Source: Massilia sp. BJB1822 (GTDB taxonomy: Bacteria; Pseudomonadota; Gammaproteobacteria; Burkholderiales; Burkholderiaceae_D). From it: DNA of 64,000 nt. The position numbers and the translations under genes are program-made. Location of the stretch: NCBI RefSeq assembly GCF_013369485.1, contig NZ_JABWEB010000022.1, positions 17,407 to 81,406 on the forward strand, written 5' to 3'. Under the pieces are notes generated by a model that was given only the letters and a program-made list of their open reading frames with translations, searched no databases and was not told where the DNA came from. Positions 33,978 through 44,826 of this stretch are shown here, piece by piece (position 1 is the stretch's first letter; every line of letters starts with the position of its first letter).

Positions 33978-34562
33978 TTACAGCTTGATGAAGTGCTCGC
34001 GGTAGTGCTTCAGTTCTTCGATGGATTCGAGGATGTCGGCCAGCGCGGTGTGCTTCTGGGCTTTTTTGAAGCTGGAGACGACTTCCGGCTTCCAGCGGCG
34101 GCCCAGCTCCTTCAGCGTGGAGACGTCGACGTTGCGGTAGTGGAAGAAGGCTTCGAGCTTGGGCATGTAGCGCACCATGAAGCGGCGGTCCTGGCCAATG
34201 GTGTTGCCGCACATCGGCGATTTACCCTGCGGTACCCATTGCTTCATGAAGGCGATGAACTCGGCTTCGGCCTGGGCTTCGCTGATGGTGGAGGCTTTGA
34301 CGCGGTCGATCAGGCCGGAGCGGCCGTGCGTGCCCTTGTTCCAGGAATCCATGGCGTCCAGCGTGGCGTCGGACTGGTGAATCGCCAGTACCGGGCCTTC
34401 GGCCAGCACGTTCAGGTGCATGTCGGTGACAACCATTGCTACTTCGATAATGCGGTCGGTGTCCGGCTCCAGGCCGGTCATCTCCATATCGACCCAGACC
34501 AGGTTCATTTCATTTGGACGGGGAGCAGCAGCGGTTGCGGTGACTTGGTTCTCTTGTGACAT
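33978..34562 (-). CDS. orn: Oligoribonuclease Orn
   Basis: This 194-residue DEDDh 3'-5' exoribonuclease degrades di- to penta-nucleotides, including pGpG from c-di-GMP breakdown. It has exonuclease motif I LVWVDMEMTGLEPDTDRIIE, motif II HTHGRSG-type region with DS-W (LDAMDSWNKGTHGRSGL), PMCGNTIGQDRRF, and motif III KKAQKHTALADILESI. The start is at the ATG at 34562, with GAGAGA 5 bases upstream. A longer frame to 34589 is not supported. It is divergent from the M48 protease gene. Confidence 0.95.
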   Translation of the reverse strand: MSQENQVTATAAAPRPNEMNLVWVDMEMTGLEPDTDRIIEVAMVVTDMHLNVLAEGPVLAIHQSDATLDAMDSWNKGTHGRSGLIDRVKASTISEAQAEAEFIAFMKQWVPQGKSPMCGNTIGQDRRFMVRYMPKLEAFFHYRNVDVSTLKELGRRWKPEVVSSFKKAQKHTALADILESIEELKHYREHFIKL

Positions 34563-34614
34563 AATTCTCTCTCGGCATGGCCTAAACAATCCGCCATTTT
34601 CTCACAGGCATAGA

Positions 34615-35886
34615 ATGTATTCACACGCGTTTTCGATTTTGTTTGTTTCTTTCCTGGCGCTGACCCTGGGGCTGCGCTTCTGGCTCGCCTCGCGCCATAT
34701 CCGCCACGTGCTGTCGCATCGCGCCGCCGTGCCGGCCGAATTCGCGGAAAAAATCCCGCTGGCGGCGCACCAGAAGGCGGCCGATTACACGGTGGCCAAG
34801 ACCAAGTTCGGCATGCTGACCATGCTGGTGAATACCGCCATCCTGATCGGCTTTACGCTGCTGGGCGGCCTGCAATGGCTGTCGGTCGAGGTGTATAAGC
34901 TGAGCGGCGGCGGCATGGGCTACCAGATCGGCCTGATCGTCGCCTTCGCCCTGCTCTCCGGCCTCTTGGAACTGCCGTTCGACTACTACCGCCAGTTCAA
35001 TCTGGAGCAGGACTTCGGCTTCAACAAGATGAGCAAAGCCCTCTTCCTCAAGGATCTGCTGACCAATACCCTGGTGGGCGCGGCGATCGGCCTGCCGCTG
35101 GTATGGGTGGTGCTGACCCTGATGGAGAAAAGTGGTGAGCTGTGGTGGCTGTATGCCTGGTTCGTGTGGAGTGGTTTCCAGCTCCTGATGATGGTGCTGT
35201 TCCCCACCGTGATCGCGCCCCTGTTCAATAAATTCACGCCGCTGGCCGACGAGTCGCTGAAGTCGCGCATCGAAGGCTTGATGCAGCGCGTGGGCTTCGC
35301 CTCCAAAGGCCTGTTCGTGATGGACGGTTCCAAGCGCAGCGCGCACGGCAACGCCTACTTCTCCGGTTTCGGCGCCAACAAGCGCATCGTCTTCTTCGAC
35401 ACCCTGCTCTCGCGCCTGGCGCCGCAGGAGATCGAGGCGGTGCTGGCGCATGAACTGGGCCACTTCAAGCTGAAACACATCATCAAGCGCATCGCCATGA
35501 TGTTCGCCGTCTCGCTGGCCTTCCTGGCCTTGCTCGGTTTCCTGAAAAACCAGGTGTGGTTCTTCACCGGCCTGGGCGTGGCGCCGCTGATCGTGCCGGG
35601 CCAGAGCAATGACGGCATGGCCTTGATCCTGTTCATGCTGACCCTGCCCGTGTTCACCTTCGTCTTCGGCCCTTTGACGTCGCTCAGCTCGCGCAAGCAT
35701 GAATTCGAGGCCGACGCCTTCGCCGCCCATCACACCGATGCGCGCGACCTGGTGTCGGCCCTGGTCAAGATGTATGAAGACAATGCCTCGACCCTGACGC
35801 CGGACCCGCTGCACTCGGCCTTCTACGATTCGCATCCGCCGGCCAGCGTGCGCATCCGCCAATTGAATCTGGCGGTGGCGCCATGA
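34615..35886 (+). CDS. M48 family (Ste24/CAAX-like) membrane metalloprotease
   Basis: This 423-residue integral membrane zinc protease has the catalytic motif HELGHFKLKH, a downstream EFEADAFA supplying the third zinc ligand, and several transmembrane helices flanking it. The N-terminal region carries the Peptidase_M48_N pattern LPFDYYRQFNLEQDFGFNKM. Members act in membrane protein quality control. The ATG at 34615 is chosen because a longer frame to 34420 runs inside orn. It overlaps the next gene by 4 bases (ATGA) and starts a three-gene cluster with the pterin dehydratase and rsgA. Confidence 0.92.
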   Translation: MYSHAFSILFVSFLALTLGLRFWLASRHIRHVLSHRAAVPAEFAEKIPLAAHQKAADYTVAKTKFGMLTMLVNTAILIGFTLLGGLQWLSVEVYKLSGGGMGYQIGLIVAFALLSGLLELPFDYYRQFNLEQDFGFNKMSKALFLKDLLTNTLVGAAIGLPLVWVVLTLMEKSGELWWLYAWFVWSGFQLLMMVLFPTVIAPLFNKFTPLADESLKSRIEGLMQRVGFASKGLFVMDGSKRSAHGNAYFSGFGANKRIVFFDTLLSRLAPQEIEAVLAHELGHFKLKHIIKRIAMMFAVSLAFLALLGFLKNQVWFFTGLGVAPLIVPGQSNDGMALILFMLTLPVFTFVFGPLTSLSSRKHEFEADAFAAHHTDARDLVSALVKMYEDNASTLTPDPLHSAFYDSHPPASVRIRQLNLAVAP

Positions 35887-36236
35887 GCGCGGCCATCCGC
35901 GACGCAGCCGCGCTGCGCGCCCTGGACTGCGCCCACGCCACCCAGGCGCTCGATGCGGCCGAAGCGGCGCGCCTGACGGCGCTGCTGGACGGCTGGCAGA
36001 TCGAACAGGGCAAGCTGACCAAGACCTTCGGCTTCGCCAACTATTACGAGACCATGGCTTTTGTGAACGCCCTGGCCTTCATCGCCCACGGCCAGGACCA
36101 CCATCCCGAGCTGACGGTCGGCTACAAGAATTGCGCCGTGCGCTACGACACCCATTCGGTGGACGGCCTCTCGCTTAACGATTTCATCTGCGCCGCCCGC
36201 ATCGACGCCTTGCTGCAGAAGGCGGTGCAGGCATGA
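35883..36236 (+). CDS. phhB: 4a-hydroxytetrahydrobiopterin dehydratase
   Basis: This 117-residue pterin-4-alpha-carbinolamine dehydratase recycles the pterin cofactor of aromatic amino acid hydroxylases. The family signature FANYYETMAFVNALAFIAHG is followed by the catalytic histidines in QDHHPEL. A beta strand with VGYKNCAVRYDTHSVDGLS comes next. The N-terminal 30 residues are a loose extension typical of proteobacterial members. No phenylalanine hydroxylase gene is nearby. It overlaps both neighbours by 4 bases, so it is co-translated with the M48 protease and rsgA. Confidence 0.9.
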   Translation: MSAAIRDAAALRALDCAHATQALDAAEAARLTALLDGWQIEQGKLTKTFGFANYYETMAFVNALAFIAHGQDHHPELTVGYKNCAVRYDTHSVDGLSLNDFICAARIDALLQKAVQA

Positions 36237-37129
36237 GCAAGAGCATACGCCTCGGCACCATCATCGCCGCCCACGGCCGCCACTACCTGGCCGAGTCGGA
36301 GGGCGCGCGCCTGCAATGCGTCACGCGCGGCAAGAAGACCAATGTGGCGGTGGGCGACAGCGTGCGCCTGACCCTGACCTCGCCCGACCAGGCGGTGATC
36401 GACGCCATCGAAGAACGCAAGACCCTGCTCTACCGCTCGGACCAGTACAAGTCCAAGCTGCTGGCGGCGAACTTGACGCAGCTGTTTATCGTGGTCGCCA
36501 CCGAGCCGAGTTTTTCCGACGATCTGGTGTCGCGTTCCCTGGTGGCTGCGGAAGCGGCCGGCATCACCGCGCACCTGATCCTGAACAAGACCGACGTCAC
36601 CGACTCCCTGCCGCGCGCGCGCGAACGGCTGCAGGTGTACACGGCCATGGGCTATCCACTGCACGAGGTGTCGGCGCGTGCCGAGCCGGAAGCCACGGTG
36701 GCCAAACTGGCGCCGCTGCTGGCCGGCCAGTCCTCCATCCTGATCGGCCAGTCCGGCATGGGCAAGTCCTCGCTGATCAATCTCTTGGTGCCGGACGCCG
36801 ATATCGCCACGCGCGAAATCAGCGAGGCGCTCGACACCGGCAAGCACACCACCACCTTCACCCGCCTGTACCACCTGGGCGAGGATGGCTGCGTGATCGA
36901 TTCGCCCGGCTTCCAGGAATTCGGCCTGTACCATCTGAGCGAAGGCATGCTGGAACGGGCTTTCCGCGACTTCGCGCCCCACCTCGGACATTGCAAGTTC
37001 TACAACTGCCGCCACCTCAGCGAACCGCAATGCAGCGTGCTGGCCGCCGTCGAAGAAGGAAAAATCGCGCGCATGCGCCACACTTTATACGGCCAGCTGC
37101 TACACGAATCCGCACAAACGCTTTATTAA
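36233..37129 (+). CDS. rsgA: Ribosome small subunit-dependent GTPase A (RsgA)
   Basis: This 298-residue circularly permuted GTPase assists late maturation of the 30S ribosomal subunit. It has an N-terminal OB fold (residues 1-75), then G4 LNKTDVTD, G5-like HEVSAR, G1 GQSGMGKSSLINLL, a G2 threonine in KHTTTFTRLY and G3 DSPGFQEFGL. The C-terminal zinc-binding region has C-x5-C and H residues in GHCKFYNCRHLSEPQC. The order G4-G1-G3 confirms the permutation. It is the last gene of the cluster that begins with the M48 protease. Confidence 0.95.
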   Translation: MSKSIRLGTIIAAHGRHYLAESEGARLQCVTRGKKTNVAVGDSVRLTLTSPDQAVIDAIEERKTLLYRSDQYKSKLLAANLTQLFIVVATEPSFSDDLVSRSLVAAEAAGITAHLILNKTDVTDSLPRARERLQVYTAMGYPLHEVSARAEPEATVAKLAPLLAGQSSILIGQSGMGKSSLINLLVPDADIATREISEALDTGKHTTTFTRLYHLGEDGCVIDSPGFQEFGLYHLSEGMLERAFRDFAPHLGHCKFYNCRHLSEPQCSVLAAVEEGKIARMRHTLYGQLLHESAQTLY

Positions 37130-37206
37130 TGTAACTCACCCCGCACAGCCGGCGCCCGCTGCCTTACAATGCCTTTCATTGGCTTGCATGGCCGGCACTA
37201 ACGGGA

Positions 37207-40053
37207 ATGACGATGGAGATGTTCGCTGTCGATGACGACGTGGCGCAATGGGAGCTGGCCCTCTTGCCCTTGCGCGGCGTCGCCCGTCTGCCGGTGCTGC
37301 TGCCGCTGGCCTGGCATCTGCGCCAGCGCGACGGCGCGCGCGCCGAAGCCTTCGCCGCCGAAGCCCTGGCCCTGCTGCCGCAAACCCGTCTCGATGCCGA
37401 TGCCTGTAGCCTGATCAGCGCCCGCCTGCACCTGGTGCAGGGCGAGGCGCGCTGGCTGCACGGCCGCCTGGACGAAGCCGCCGCGCTGGCGGCCCAGGCG
37501 CTGGCGGCGGCGCAAGCCCTGGACGATCCCGCCGGCTGCGGCGACGCCCATTGGCTGCAAGCCTGGATCGCAGTCGACCGGGGCGAACACCGGCGCTGCG
37601 ACGAGGAATTGGCGCTGTGCGCGGAAGCCGCGCGCGGTGCCGGCGACCAGGAGCGGCTGGCCGTGGCCGAAGGCGCCAGCGCGCGCTGGGCCGTGCTGCA
37701 CGATCCGCGCGCCGCGGCGGCACGCTGGGGCGTCCACTTCGCGCGCAAGACCGAGCGCCTGTCGCTGGCCGCTGCCACCTGGATCAGCGACTATATGGGC
37801 CTGACCGCCAGCCAGGCCAACGACTTCGGCGCCGCTGCCAGCCACTACATCCACTGCTACGAATCGGCGCTGGAAACCGGCCAGCTGCGCGCCGCCATCA
37901 TCGCCGCCACCAATATCGGCGAAGACTTCTGCATTCTCAACGACCTCCATTCGGCGCTGGAATGGATGCAGTGCGCCCTCGACCTGGCGCGCCCCACCGG
38001 CTGGCCGCGCAGCATCGGCGCCTGCCTGATGCACACGGCCGACACCATGCGCCGCCTGGGCCGCATGGACGCCGCCGACGAGCTGCTGCGCGAGGCGCTG
38101 GCGATCCTGGCCCCGGTGTCCGGCGCGCGCAGCTATGCCATCGCCCTGCAGTATCTGGGCGACCTCTCGCTCGACCGCAGCCAGCACTCGTCGGCGCTGG
38201 AAGCCTTCCTGCGCCTGCAGGGCCGGGCCGAAGTCCTGAACCAGCCCGACTTTCTCAGCGTGGCCCGGCGCGGCCAGGCGCATGCCCTGTCCTGCCTGGG
38301 CCGCGCCCAGGAGGCGCTGGATACCGCGCTGGACGCGGTGCATCTGGCGGCCGAGGAAGGCAATGCCCATCACCACATCGCCGCGCTGCGCGTGCTGGCG
38401 CTGATCCACAGCCAGCATGCGCTGCCGCCGCCGCAAGGCATGACGGCGCTGAACCCGCCGCTGCATTATCTGCACCAGGCCTTGCACGTGGCCGCCACGG
38501 TGGACGGCTATATCGTGCCGGGCGATCTGTACGAAGCCCTGGCCCACGAATACGCGCGCGCCGCCCATTACGAACAGGCTTACGAGATGGCGCTGGCCGC
38601 CAGCGCCGCGCGCGAACGCACCCACAGCCAGGAGGCGACCAACCGCGCCATCGCCATGCAGGTGCACCACCAGACCGAGCATGCGCGCGCCGAAGGCCAC
38701 CACCACCGCGAACTGGCCGCGTCCGAAGCGCGCCGCGCCGAAGTGCTGCAGCAGACCAGCGCCACGCTGGAGCGCCTGTCGGCCATCGGCCAGGAAGTGA
38801 CGACCCACCTGGACGCCGGCGCCGTGTTCCGCGTGCTGAACCGCCATGTGCATGCCCTGCTCGCGGCCAATACCTTCGTCATCTATCTGTGCGATCCGGA
38901 CGGGGCGCGCCTGAGCCGCGCCTTCGGCGTAGAGGACGGCCTGTCCCTGCCCGAGAACTCGCTGCCGCTCGACCATCCGACCGCCTACTCGGTGCGCTGC
39001 CTGCTGGAGCGGCGCGAAATCTACCTGGAGAACACGGCCCACCTGCAGCATCCGGTGGCCGCCGTCACGCCCGGCACGCAAGTCAGCGTCAGCGCCCTCT
39101 TCGTGCCCCTGCTGGCGGGCGAACGGGTGCTGGGCGTGATGACGGTGCAGGCCATGCACGCTAATGCTTACGGCGAGCGCGAAAGGCTGATCTTCCGCAC
39201 CCTGTGCGCCTATGGCGCCATCGCGCTGGACAACGCCCACGCCTACCGCCAGCTGAAGGACGCGCAAAGCCAGCTGGTATCGCAGGAAAAGCTGGCGGCC
39301 CTGGGTTCCCTGATGGCGGGCGTGGCGCACGAGCTGAATACGCCGATCGGCAACAGCCTGCTGATCGCCAGCACCCTGGAACACAAGACGGCCGAACTGG
39401 AAGTGGCGCTGAACGGCCCCGGCCTGCGCCGCTCCGAGCTGGCGGCCTATATCGGCGATGCGCGCAAGGCCTCCGAGCTGGTGATGCGCGGCCTGCACAG
39501 CGCGGCCGACCTGGTGAACAGCTTCAAGCAGGTGGCGGTGGACCGCACCACGGAGCAGCGCCGCAACTTCAATCTGCACCAGGTCACGCATGAAATCGTG
39601 GCAACCATGATGAACCGCATCCGCGCTTCGAACCACAGCATCGCCTTCGAGGTGCCGCAGCTGCTGGCGCTGGACAGCTATCCCGGCCCCTTCGGCCAGG
39701 TCATCACCAACTTGATCAACAACGCCCTGCTGCATGCCTTCGAGGGCCGCGAGAACGGCCGCATGCGCCTGGAAGCCAGCACGCCGCTGGAAGGCCGGGT
39801 GCAGATCTGCTTCAGCGACGACGGCGACGGCATCGCGCCCGAACACCTGAACCGCATCTTCGATCCCTTCTTCACCACCAAGCTGGGTCAGGGCGGCAGC
39901 GGCCTGGGACTGTCGATCAGCTATAACATCGTCACCTCGCTATTGGGCGGGCAGATTGCCGTCAGCAGCAGCGGCGCCGGCACCGCCTTCACGCTGGACC
40001 TGCCGCTGACGGCGCCCGCGCACGATCCGGAGCGCGCGGCTTCTATCTACTAA
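37207..40053 (+). CDS. TPR-GAF hybrid sensor histidine kinase
   Basis: This 948-residue soluble kinase has three parts. Helical TPR-like repeats fill about residues 1-490, with repeated AL..A..A patterns. A GAF domain lies at about 530-680 (VFRVLNRHVHALLAANTFVIYLCD). The HisKA domain has GVAHELNTPIGNSL (histidine near 708), and the ATPase domain has NLINNALLHAF, DDGDGIAPE, FDPFFTTK and GGSGLGLSI. It has no transmembrane helix or receiver domain. No response regulator gene is adjacent, so it is an orphan here. Several ATG codons (37207, 37213, 37219) are possible starts. It resembles predicted TPR-containing cytoplasmic kinases of Burkholderiales. Confidence 0.85.
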   Translation: MTMEMFAVDDDVAQWELALLPLRGVARLPVLLPLAWHLRQRDGARAEAFAAEALALLPQTRLDADACSLISARLHLVQGEARWLHGRLDEAAALAAQALAAAQALDDPAGCGDAHWLQAWIAVDRGEHRRCDEELALCAEAARGAGDQERLAVAEGASARWAVLHDPRAAAARWGVHFARKTERLSLAAATWISDYMGLTASQANDFGAAASHYIHCYESALETGQLRAAIIAATNIGEDFCILNDLHSALEWMQCALDLARPTGWPRSIGACLMHTADTMRRLGRMDAADELLREALAILAPVSGARSYAIALQYLGDLSLDRSQHSSALEAFLRLQGRAEVLNQPDFLSVARRGQAHALSCLGRAQEALDTALDAVHLAAEEGNAHHHIAALRVLALIHSQHALPPPQGMTALNPPLHYLHQALHVAATVDGYIVPGDLYEALAHEYARAAHYEQAYEMALAASAARERTHSQEATNRAIAMQVHHQTEHARAEGHHHRELAASEARRAEVLQQTSATLERLSAIGQEVTTHLDAGAVFRVLNRHVHALLAANTFVIYLCDPDGARLSRAFGVEDGLSLPENSLPLDHPTAYSVRCLLERREIYLENTAHLQHPVAAVTPGTQVSVSALFVPLLAGERVLGVMTVQAMHANAYGERERLIFRTLCAYGAIALDNAHAYRQLKDAQSQLVSQEKLAALGSLMAGVAHELNTPIGNSLLIASTLEHKTAELEVALNGPGLRRSELAAYIGDARKASELVMRGLHSAADLVNSFKQVAVDRTTEQRRNFNLHQVTHEIVATMMNRIRASNHSIAFEVPQLLALDSYPGPFGQVITNLINNALLHAFEGRENGRMRLEASTPLEGRVQICFSDDGDGIAPEHLNRIFDPFFTTKLGQGGSGLGLSISYNIVTSLLGGQIAVSSSGAGTAFTLDLPLTAPAHDPERAASIY

Positions 40054-40188
40054 TCTAGCAATTCTCACACCTGCCATATTATCCACGCCGCGTCTGGCCG
40101 TGCGCCAAAGAAAACCCGTATAATGGTTTTTTCAAGGCTGGCCAAACGGCGCTCTGCCCTCCACGGCCACGCATCAAACATTGTCACC

Positions 40189-41115
40189 ATGTCTACGAAA
40201 AAACCGATCAAACACTACCTCCAGTTTTCCGATTTCACGTTGGAAGAATATGAATACGTGATCGAGCGCGCCCATGTGATCAAGCGTAAGTTCAAGAACT
40301 ACGAGATCTATCACCCGCTGATCGACCGTACCCTGGTGATGGTGTTTGAAAAGAATTCGACCCGCACCCGCCTCTCCTTCGAGGCCGGCATGCACCAGTT
40401 GGGCGGCGCCGCCATCTACCTGAACACGCGCGACAGCCAGCTGGGACGCGGCGAGCCGGTGGAAGACGCCGGCCAGGTGATGTCCCGCATGTGCGACATC
40501 ATCATGGTGCGCACCTTCGGCCAGGAGATCATCGAGCGTTTCGCCGCCAATTCGCGCGTGCCGGTGATCAATGGCCTGACCAATGAGCACCACCCCTGCC
40601 AGGTGTTCGCCGACATCTTCACCTACTACGAGCACCGCGGCCCGATCACGGGCAAGACCGTGGCCTGGGTGGGCGACGCCAACAATATGCTGTACTCCTG
40701 GCTGCAGGCGGCCGAAGTGTTCGGCTTCCACCTGAACGTGTCCACGCCCAAAGGCTACGATATGGACCTGTCGCAGGTGCAGACCGAGCGCTACACCTTC
40801 TTCGACAATCCGTCCGACGCCTGCGCCGGCGCCCACCTGGTCAACACCGACGTCTGGACCAGCATGGGTTACGAGGCCGAAAACGCGGCCCGCCTGAAAG
40901 CCTTCGACGGCTTCATGGTCGATGCGGCCAAGATGCAGCGCGCCGCGCCCGACGCCCTCTTCATGCACTGCCTGCCCGCCCACCGCGGCGAGGAAGTGGC
41001 GGCCGAAGTGATCGACGGCCCGCAATCGGTGGTCTGGGACGAGGCGGAAAACCGCCTGCACATCCAGAAGGCCTTGATCGAGTACCTGCTGCTGGGCCGC
41101 ATCGACAGCAAATAA
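40189..41115 (+). CDS. argF: Ornithine carbamoyltransferase ArgF
   Basis: This 308-residue enzyme forms citrulline from ornithine and carbamoyl phosphate in arginine synthesis. It has the carbamoyl-phosphate loop FEKNSTRTRLSFE, the HPCQ motif in NEHHPCQVFAD, ornithine-binding DVWTSMGYE and the catalytic HCLPAHRGEEV. I chose the ATG at 40189, which gives the standard N-terminus KKPIKHYLQFSDF. An upstream ATG at 40123 would add 22 residues. It lies 38 bases before argG in the same direction, forming an argFG operon. Confidence 0.95.
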   Translation: MSTKKPIKHYLQFSDFTLEEYEYVIERAHVIKRKFKNYEIYHPLIDRTLVMVFEKNSTRTRLSFEAGMHQLGGAAIYLNTRDSQLGRGEPVEDAGQVMSRMCDIIMVRTFGQEIIERFAANSRVPVINGLTNEHHPCQVFADIFTYYEHRGPITGKTVAWVGDANNMLYSWLQAAEVFGFHLNVSTPKGYDMDLSQVQTERYTFFDNPSDACAGAHLVNTDVWTSMGYEAENAARLKAFDGFMVDAAKMQRAAPDALFMHCLPAHRGEEVAAEVIDGPQSVVWDEAENRLHIQKALIEYLLLGRIDSK

Positions 41116-41153
41116 GCGCCCTACCCTATACCCAACCTGAAACGAGAACGAGC

Positions 41154-42386
<1,233 letters not shown>

Positions 42387-42411
42387 GACTGCTGCACCAG
42401 CGTGCACGCCA

Positions 42412-42435
42412 AGCCGCCTTCGGGCGGCTTTTTTT
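42412..42435 (+). terminator. Rho-independent terminator of argFG
   Basis: A perfect 7-bp stem AGCCGCC/GGCGGCT with a stable TTCG tetraloop is followed by seven T residues, 25 bases after the argG stop. Confidence 0.92.
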
Positions 42436-42519
42436 GCGCCCGCCATACGCACTGCTCGCGCAGCTCGCCTCAAAATGGTACATTTCCTGCCATAAGCCCT
42501 GTCCCCGCCAGGAGAAAAA

Positions 42520-44343
42520 ATGATCAAAAATCTGAGCGTCAAACACAAACTCTATTTCGGCTTTGGGACCATTCTCGCGGTCCTGATCATCCTGCTGCTG
42601 CTTGCCTATAACCGCTTCCAGAGCCTGGCCGAGGCAAATAACTGGGACAAGCACACCATGGAAGTGCTGCATGATATCGACGCGGTCAACAACGCCATCC
42701 TCAGCATCCAGGTCGAGGTGCGCGGCTATCTCCTGACCGGCAACGAGGCCACCCTAAGCGGCGGCAACAAGGACAAGATCGCCGAAATGAAGCGTGACCT
42801 GCGCGAACTGATCAAGCTGACCGCCGACAATCCCGCCCAGAACGAGCGCCTGAAAAAGACCGAAACCGTGCTGACCACCTGGGCCGACACCCTGATGCGG
42901 GCCCAGATCGAAAAACGCCGCTCGCTCGGCAACACGGCCGGCGCGGCGGACCTCATGGGCCAGTCCAAGGAATTGCGCGACAGCGCCAGCGCCGTGCAGG
43001 AAGGCCGCCGCCTGCTCGACGAGGCGGCCACCGAGGAAGACCGCCTGCTGGCCCAGCGCAGCCAGGCCAGCCAGCGCCAGCAGGAAAATATGCTGATGGT
43101 GCTGACCGTCGGCGGCGCCGTCTGCGTCACGCTGTCGCTGCTGGTGGTGATCCTGCTCTCCAAAGCCATCCTGGCGCCGCTGGCCAACCTGAGCTGGGCC
43201 GCGGGCCGCATCGGCGAAGGCGACCAGAATGCGCGCGCCACCGTCAACACCGGCGATGAACTGGGCCAGGTGGGCGATGCCTTCAACAAGATGGCGCAAG
43301 CCATTCAGGCCAGCCAGGAGAAGGAAAAAGCGGCTTCCGACCTGCTCAAGTCCAAGGTCGATACCCTGCTGGTGACCATCAACAAGGCCGCCGCCGGCGA
43401 CCTGACCGGCAATGTCGCCATCGGCGGCGAGGATGCCATCGGCCAGTTGGGCGATGGCATGGGACGCATGTTCGAGAATCTGCGCCTGCTGATCAACAAT
43501 GTGCAGAAGGCCGGCATCCAGGTCACCACCTCGGCCACTGAAATCGCCGCTTCGGCCAAGGAACAGGAAGCCATGGGCGTGGAACAGGCCCAGACCAGCG
43601 TGGAAATCCTGGCCACCACCAAGGAAATCTCCAGCAATACCAGCCAGCTGCTGAAAACCATGGAAGACGCCACTGCCGTCGCCGACTACACCACCAGCGC
43701 CACCGCCGAAGCGCAGGGCAATCTGCGCCGCATGGACCAGACCATGCACACCATGGTGGCGGCCACCGACTCGATCAACGCCAAGCTGGCCGCGCTGTCG
43801 GAAAAGGCCAGCAATATCAACAGCGTGCTGACCACCATCACGAAAGTGGCCGACCAGACCAATATCCTCTCGCTCAATGCCGCCATCGAGGCCGAGAAGG
43901 CGGGCGAGGCGGGCCGCGGCTTCTCGGTGGTGGCCACGGAAATCCGCCGCCTGGCCGACCAGACCTCGGTCTCCACCTGGGATATCGAACAGATGCTCAA
44001 GGAGATGCAGTCGGCCGTCTCGGCCAGCGTGATGGGCATGGACAAATTCTCCGAAGAGATTCGGCGCAGCGTGGGCGAAGTGCGCCAGGTGGTCGAGCAG
44101 CTCTCGGGCGTGATGGACCAGGTGCAGAAGCTGGCGCCGCAGTTCGACGCCGTGCTGCAAGGCATGCAGTCGCAGGCTGTGGGCGCCCAGCAGATCACGG
44201 AAACCATGATGCAGCTGAACGACGCCACCCAGCAGACGGTGGAGTCGCTGAAGTCCACCAGCGAGGCGGTGCACCAGTTGCAGTACGCCGCTACCGACCT
44301 GCAATCCAGCGTTGCCACCTTCGCCGTCGCCGGCGGCGGCTAG
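42520..44343 (+). CDS. wspA: WspA-type methyl-accepting chemotaxis protein
   Basis: This 607-residue receptor begins with TM1 (YFGFGTILAVLIILLLLAY). A helical CHASE3-like periplasmic domain at about residues 32-188 comes next, then TM2 (MLMVLTVGGAVCVTLSLLVVI) and a HAMP domain. The long cytoplasmic signalling domain has the hairpin tip EKAGEAGRGFSVVATEIRRLA. It lacks the C-terminal pentapeptide tether of chemotaxis receptors. It heads a complete wsp gene set, in which WspA senses surface contact or envelope stress and activates the WspE kinase. AGGAGAA precedes the start. Confidence 0.92.
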   Translation: MIKNLSVKHKLYFGFGTILAVLIILLLLAYNRFQSLAEANNWDKHTMEVLHDIDAVNNAILSIQVEVRGYLLTGNEATLSGGNKDKIAEMKRDLRELIKLTADNPAQNERLKKTETVLTTWADTLMRAQIEKRRSLGNTAGAADLMGQSKELRDSASAVQEGRRLLDEAATEEDRLLAQRSQASQRQQENMLMVLTVGGAVCVTLSLLVVILLSKAILAPLANLSWAAGRIGEGDQNARATVNTGDELGQVGDAFNKMAQAIQASQEKEKAASDLLKSKVDTLLVTINKAAAGDLTGNVAIGGEDAIGQLGDGMGRMFENLRLLINNVQKAGIQVTTSATEIAASAKEQEAMGVEQAQTSVEILATTKEISSNTSQLLKTMEDATAVADYTTSATAEAQGNLRRMDQTMHTMVAATDSINAKLAALSEKASNINSVLTTITKVADQTNILSLNAAIEAEKAGEAGRGFSVVATEIRRLADQTSVSTWDIEQMLKEMQSAVSASVMGMDKFSEEIRRSVGEVRQVVEQLSGVMDQVQKLAPQFDAVLQGMQSQAVGAQQITETMMQLNDATQQTVESLKSTSEAVHQLQYAATDLQSSVATFAVAGGG

Positions 44344-44355
44344 GCGGGAGCGCCG

Positions 44356-44826
44356 ATGAAAGTGCTGGTCTTCCATATCGGCGCCGACCGCTACGGCCTG
44401 CCGCTGGCGGCCGTGCAGCGCGTGCTGCCGCTGATGGAGCTGAAGGCGCTGCCGCTGGCGCCGGATGCCGTGGCCGGCTTGATGAACCTGCACGGCGCCA
44501 GCGTGCCCGTGATCGATCTATGCCGCATCAGCGGCGGCGCGGCGGCGCCGCAGCAGGTCGATACCCGCATCCTGCTGGTCGATTACCGCGCGCCGCAAGG
44601 CGAGCCGCATGCCTTGGGCCTGCTGGCCGAAAAAGTGCAAGGCGTGCAGGACGTCGACGCGGCGGCGCTCAGTCCCAGCGGCGTGGCCGCCGCCCCCTTC
44701 CTCGGCGCCGTGGCGGGCGACGCGGCCGGCCTCGTGCAGCTGGTGCGGCTGGAAGAGCTGCTGCCGCCGCCCCTGCGCGCCCTGCTGTTCCAGCCTGAGG
44801 GCGAAGCCAGGGGCATACCATCATGA
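44356..44826 (+). CDS. wspB: WspB, CheW-like coupling protein
   Basis: This 156-residue single-domain CheW homologue opens VLVFHIGADRYGLPLAAVQRVLP and has the interface segment GLMNLHGASVPVIDLCRI and a C-terminal GLVQLVRLEELLPP. It should link WspA to WspE. It starts 12 bases after wspA and overlaps wspC by 4 bases (ATGA). Confidence 0.9.
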   Translation: MKVLVFHIGADRYGLPLAAVQRVLPLMELKALPLAPDAVAGLMNLHGASVPVIDLCRISGGAAAPQQVDTRILLVDYRAPQGEPHALGLLAEKVQGVQDVDAAALSPSGVAAAPFLGAVAGDAAGLVQLVRLEELLPPPLRALLFQPEGEARGIPS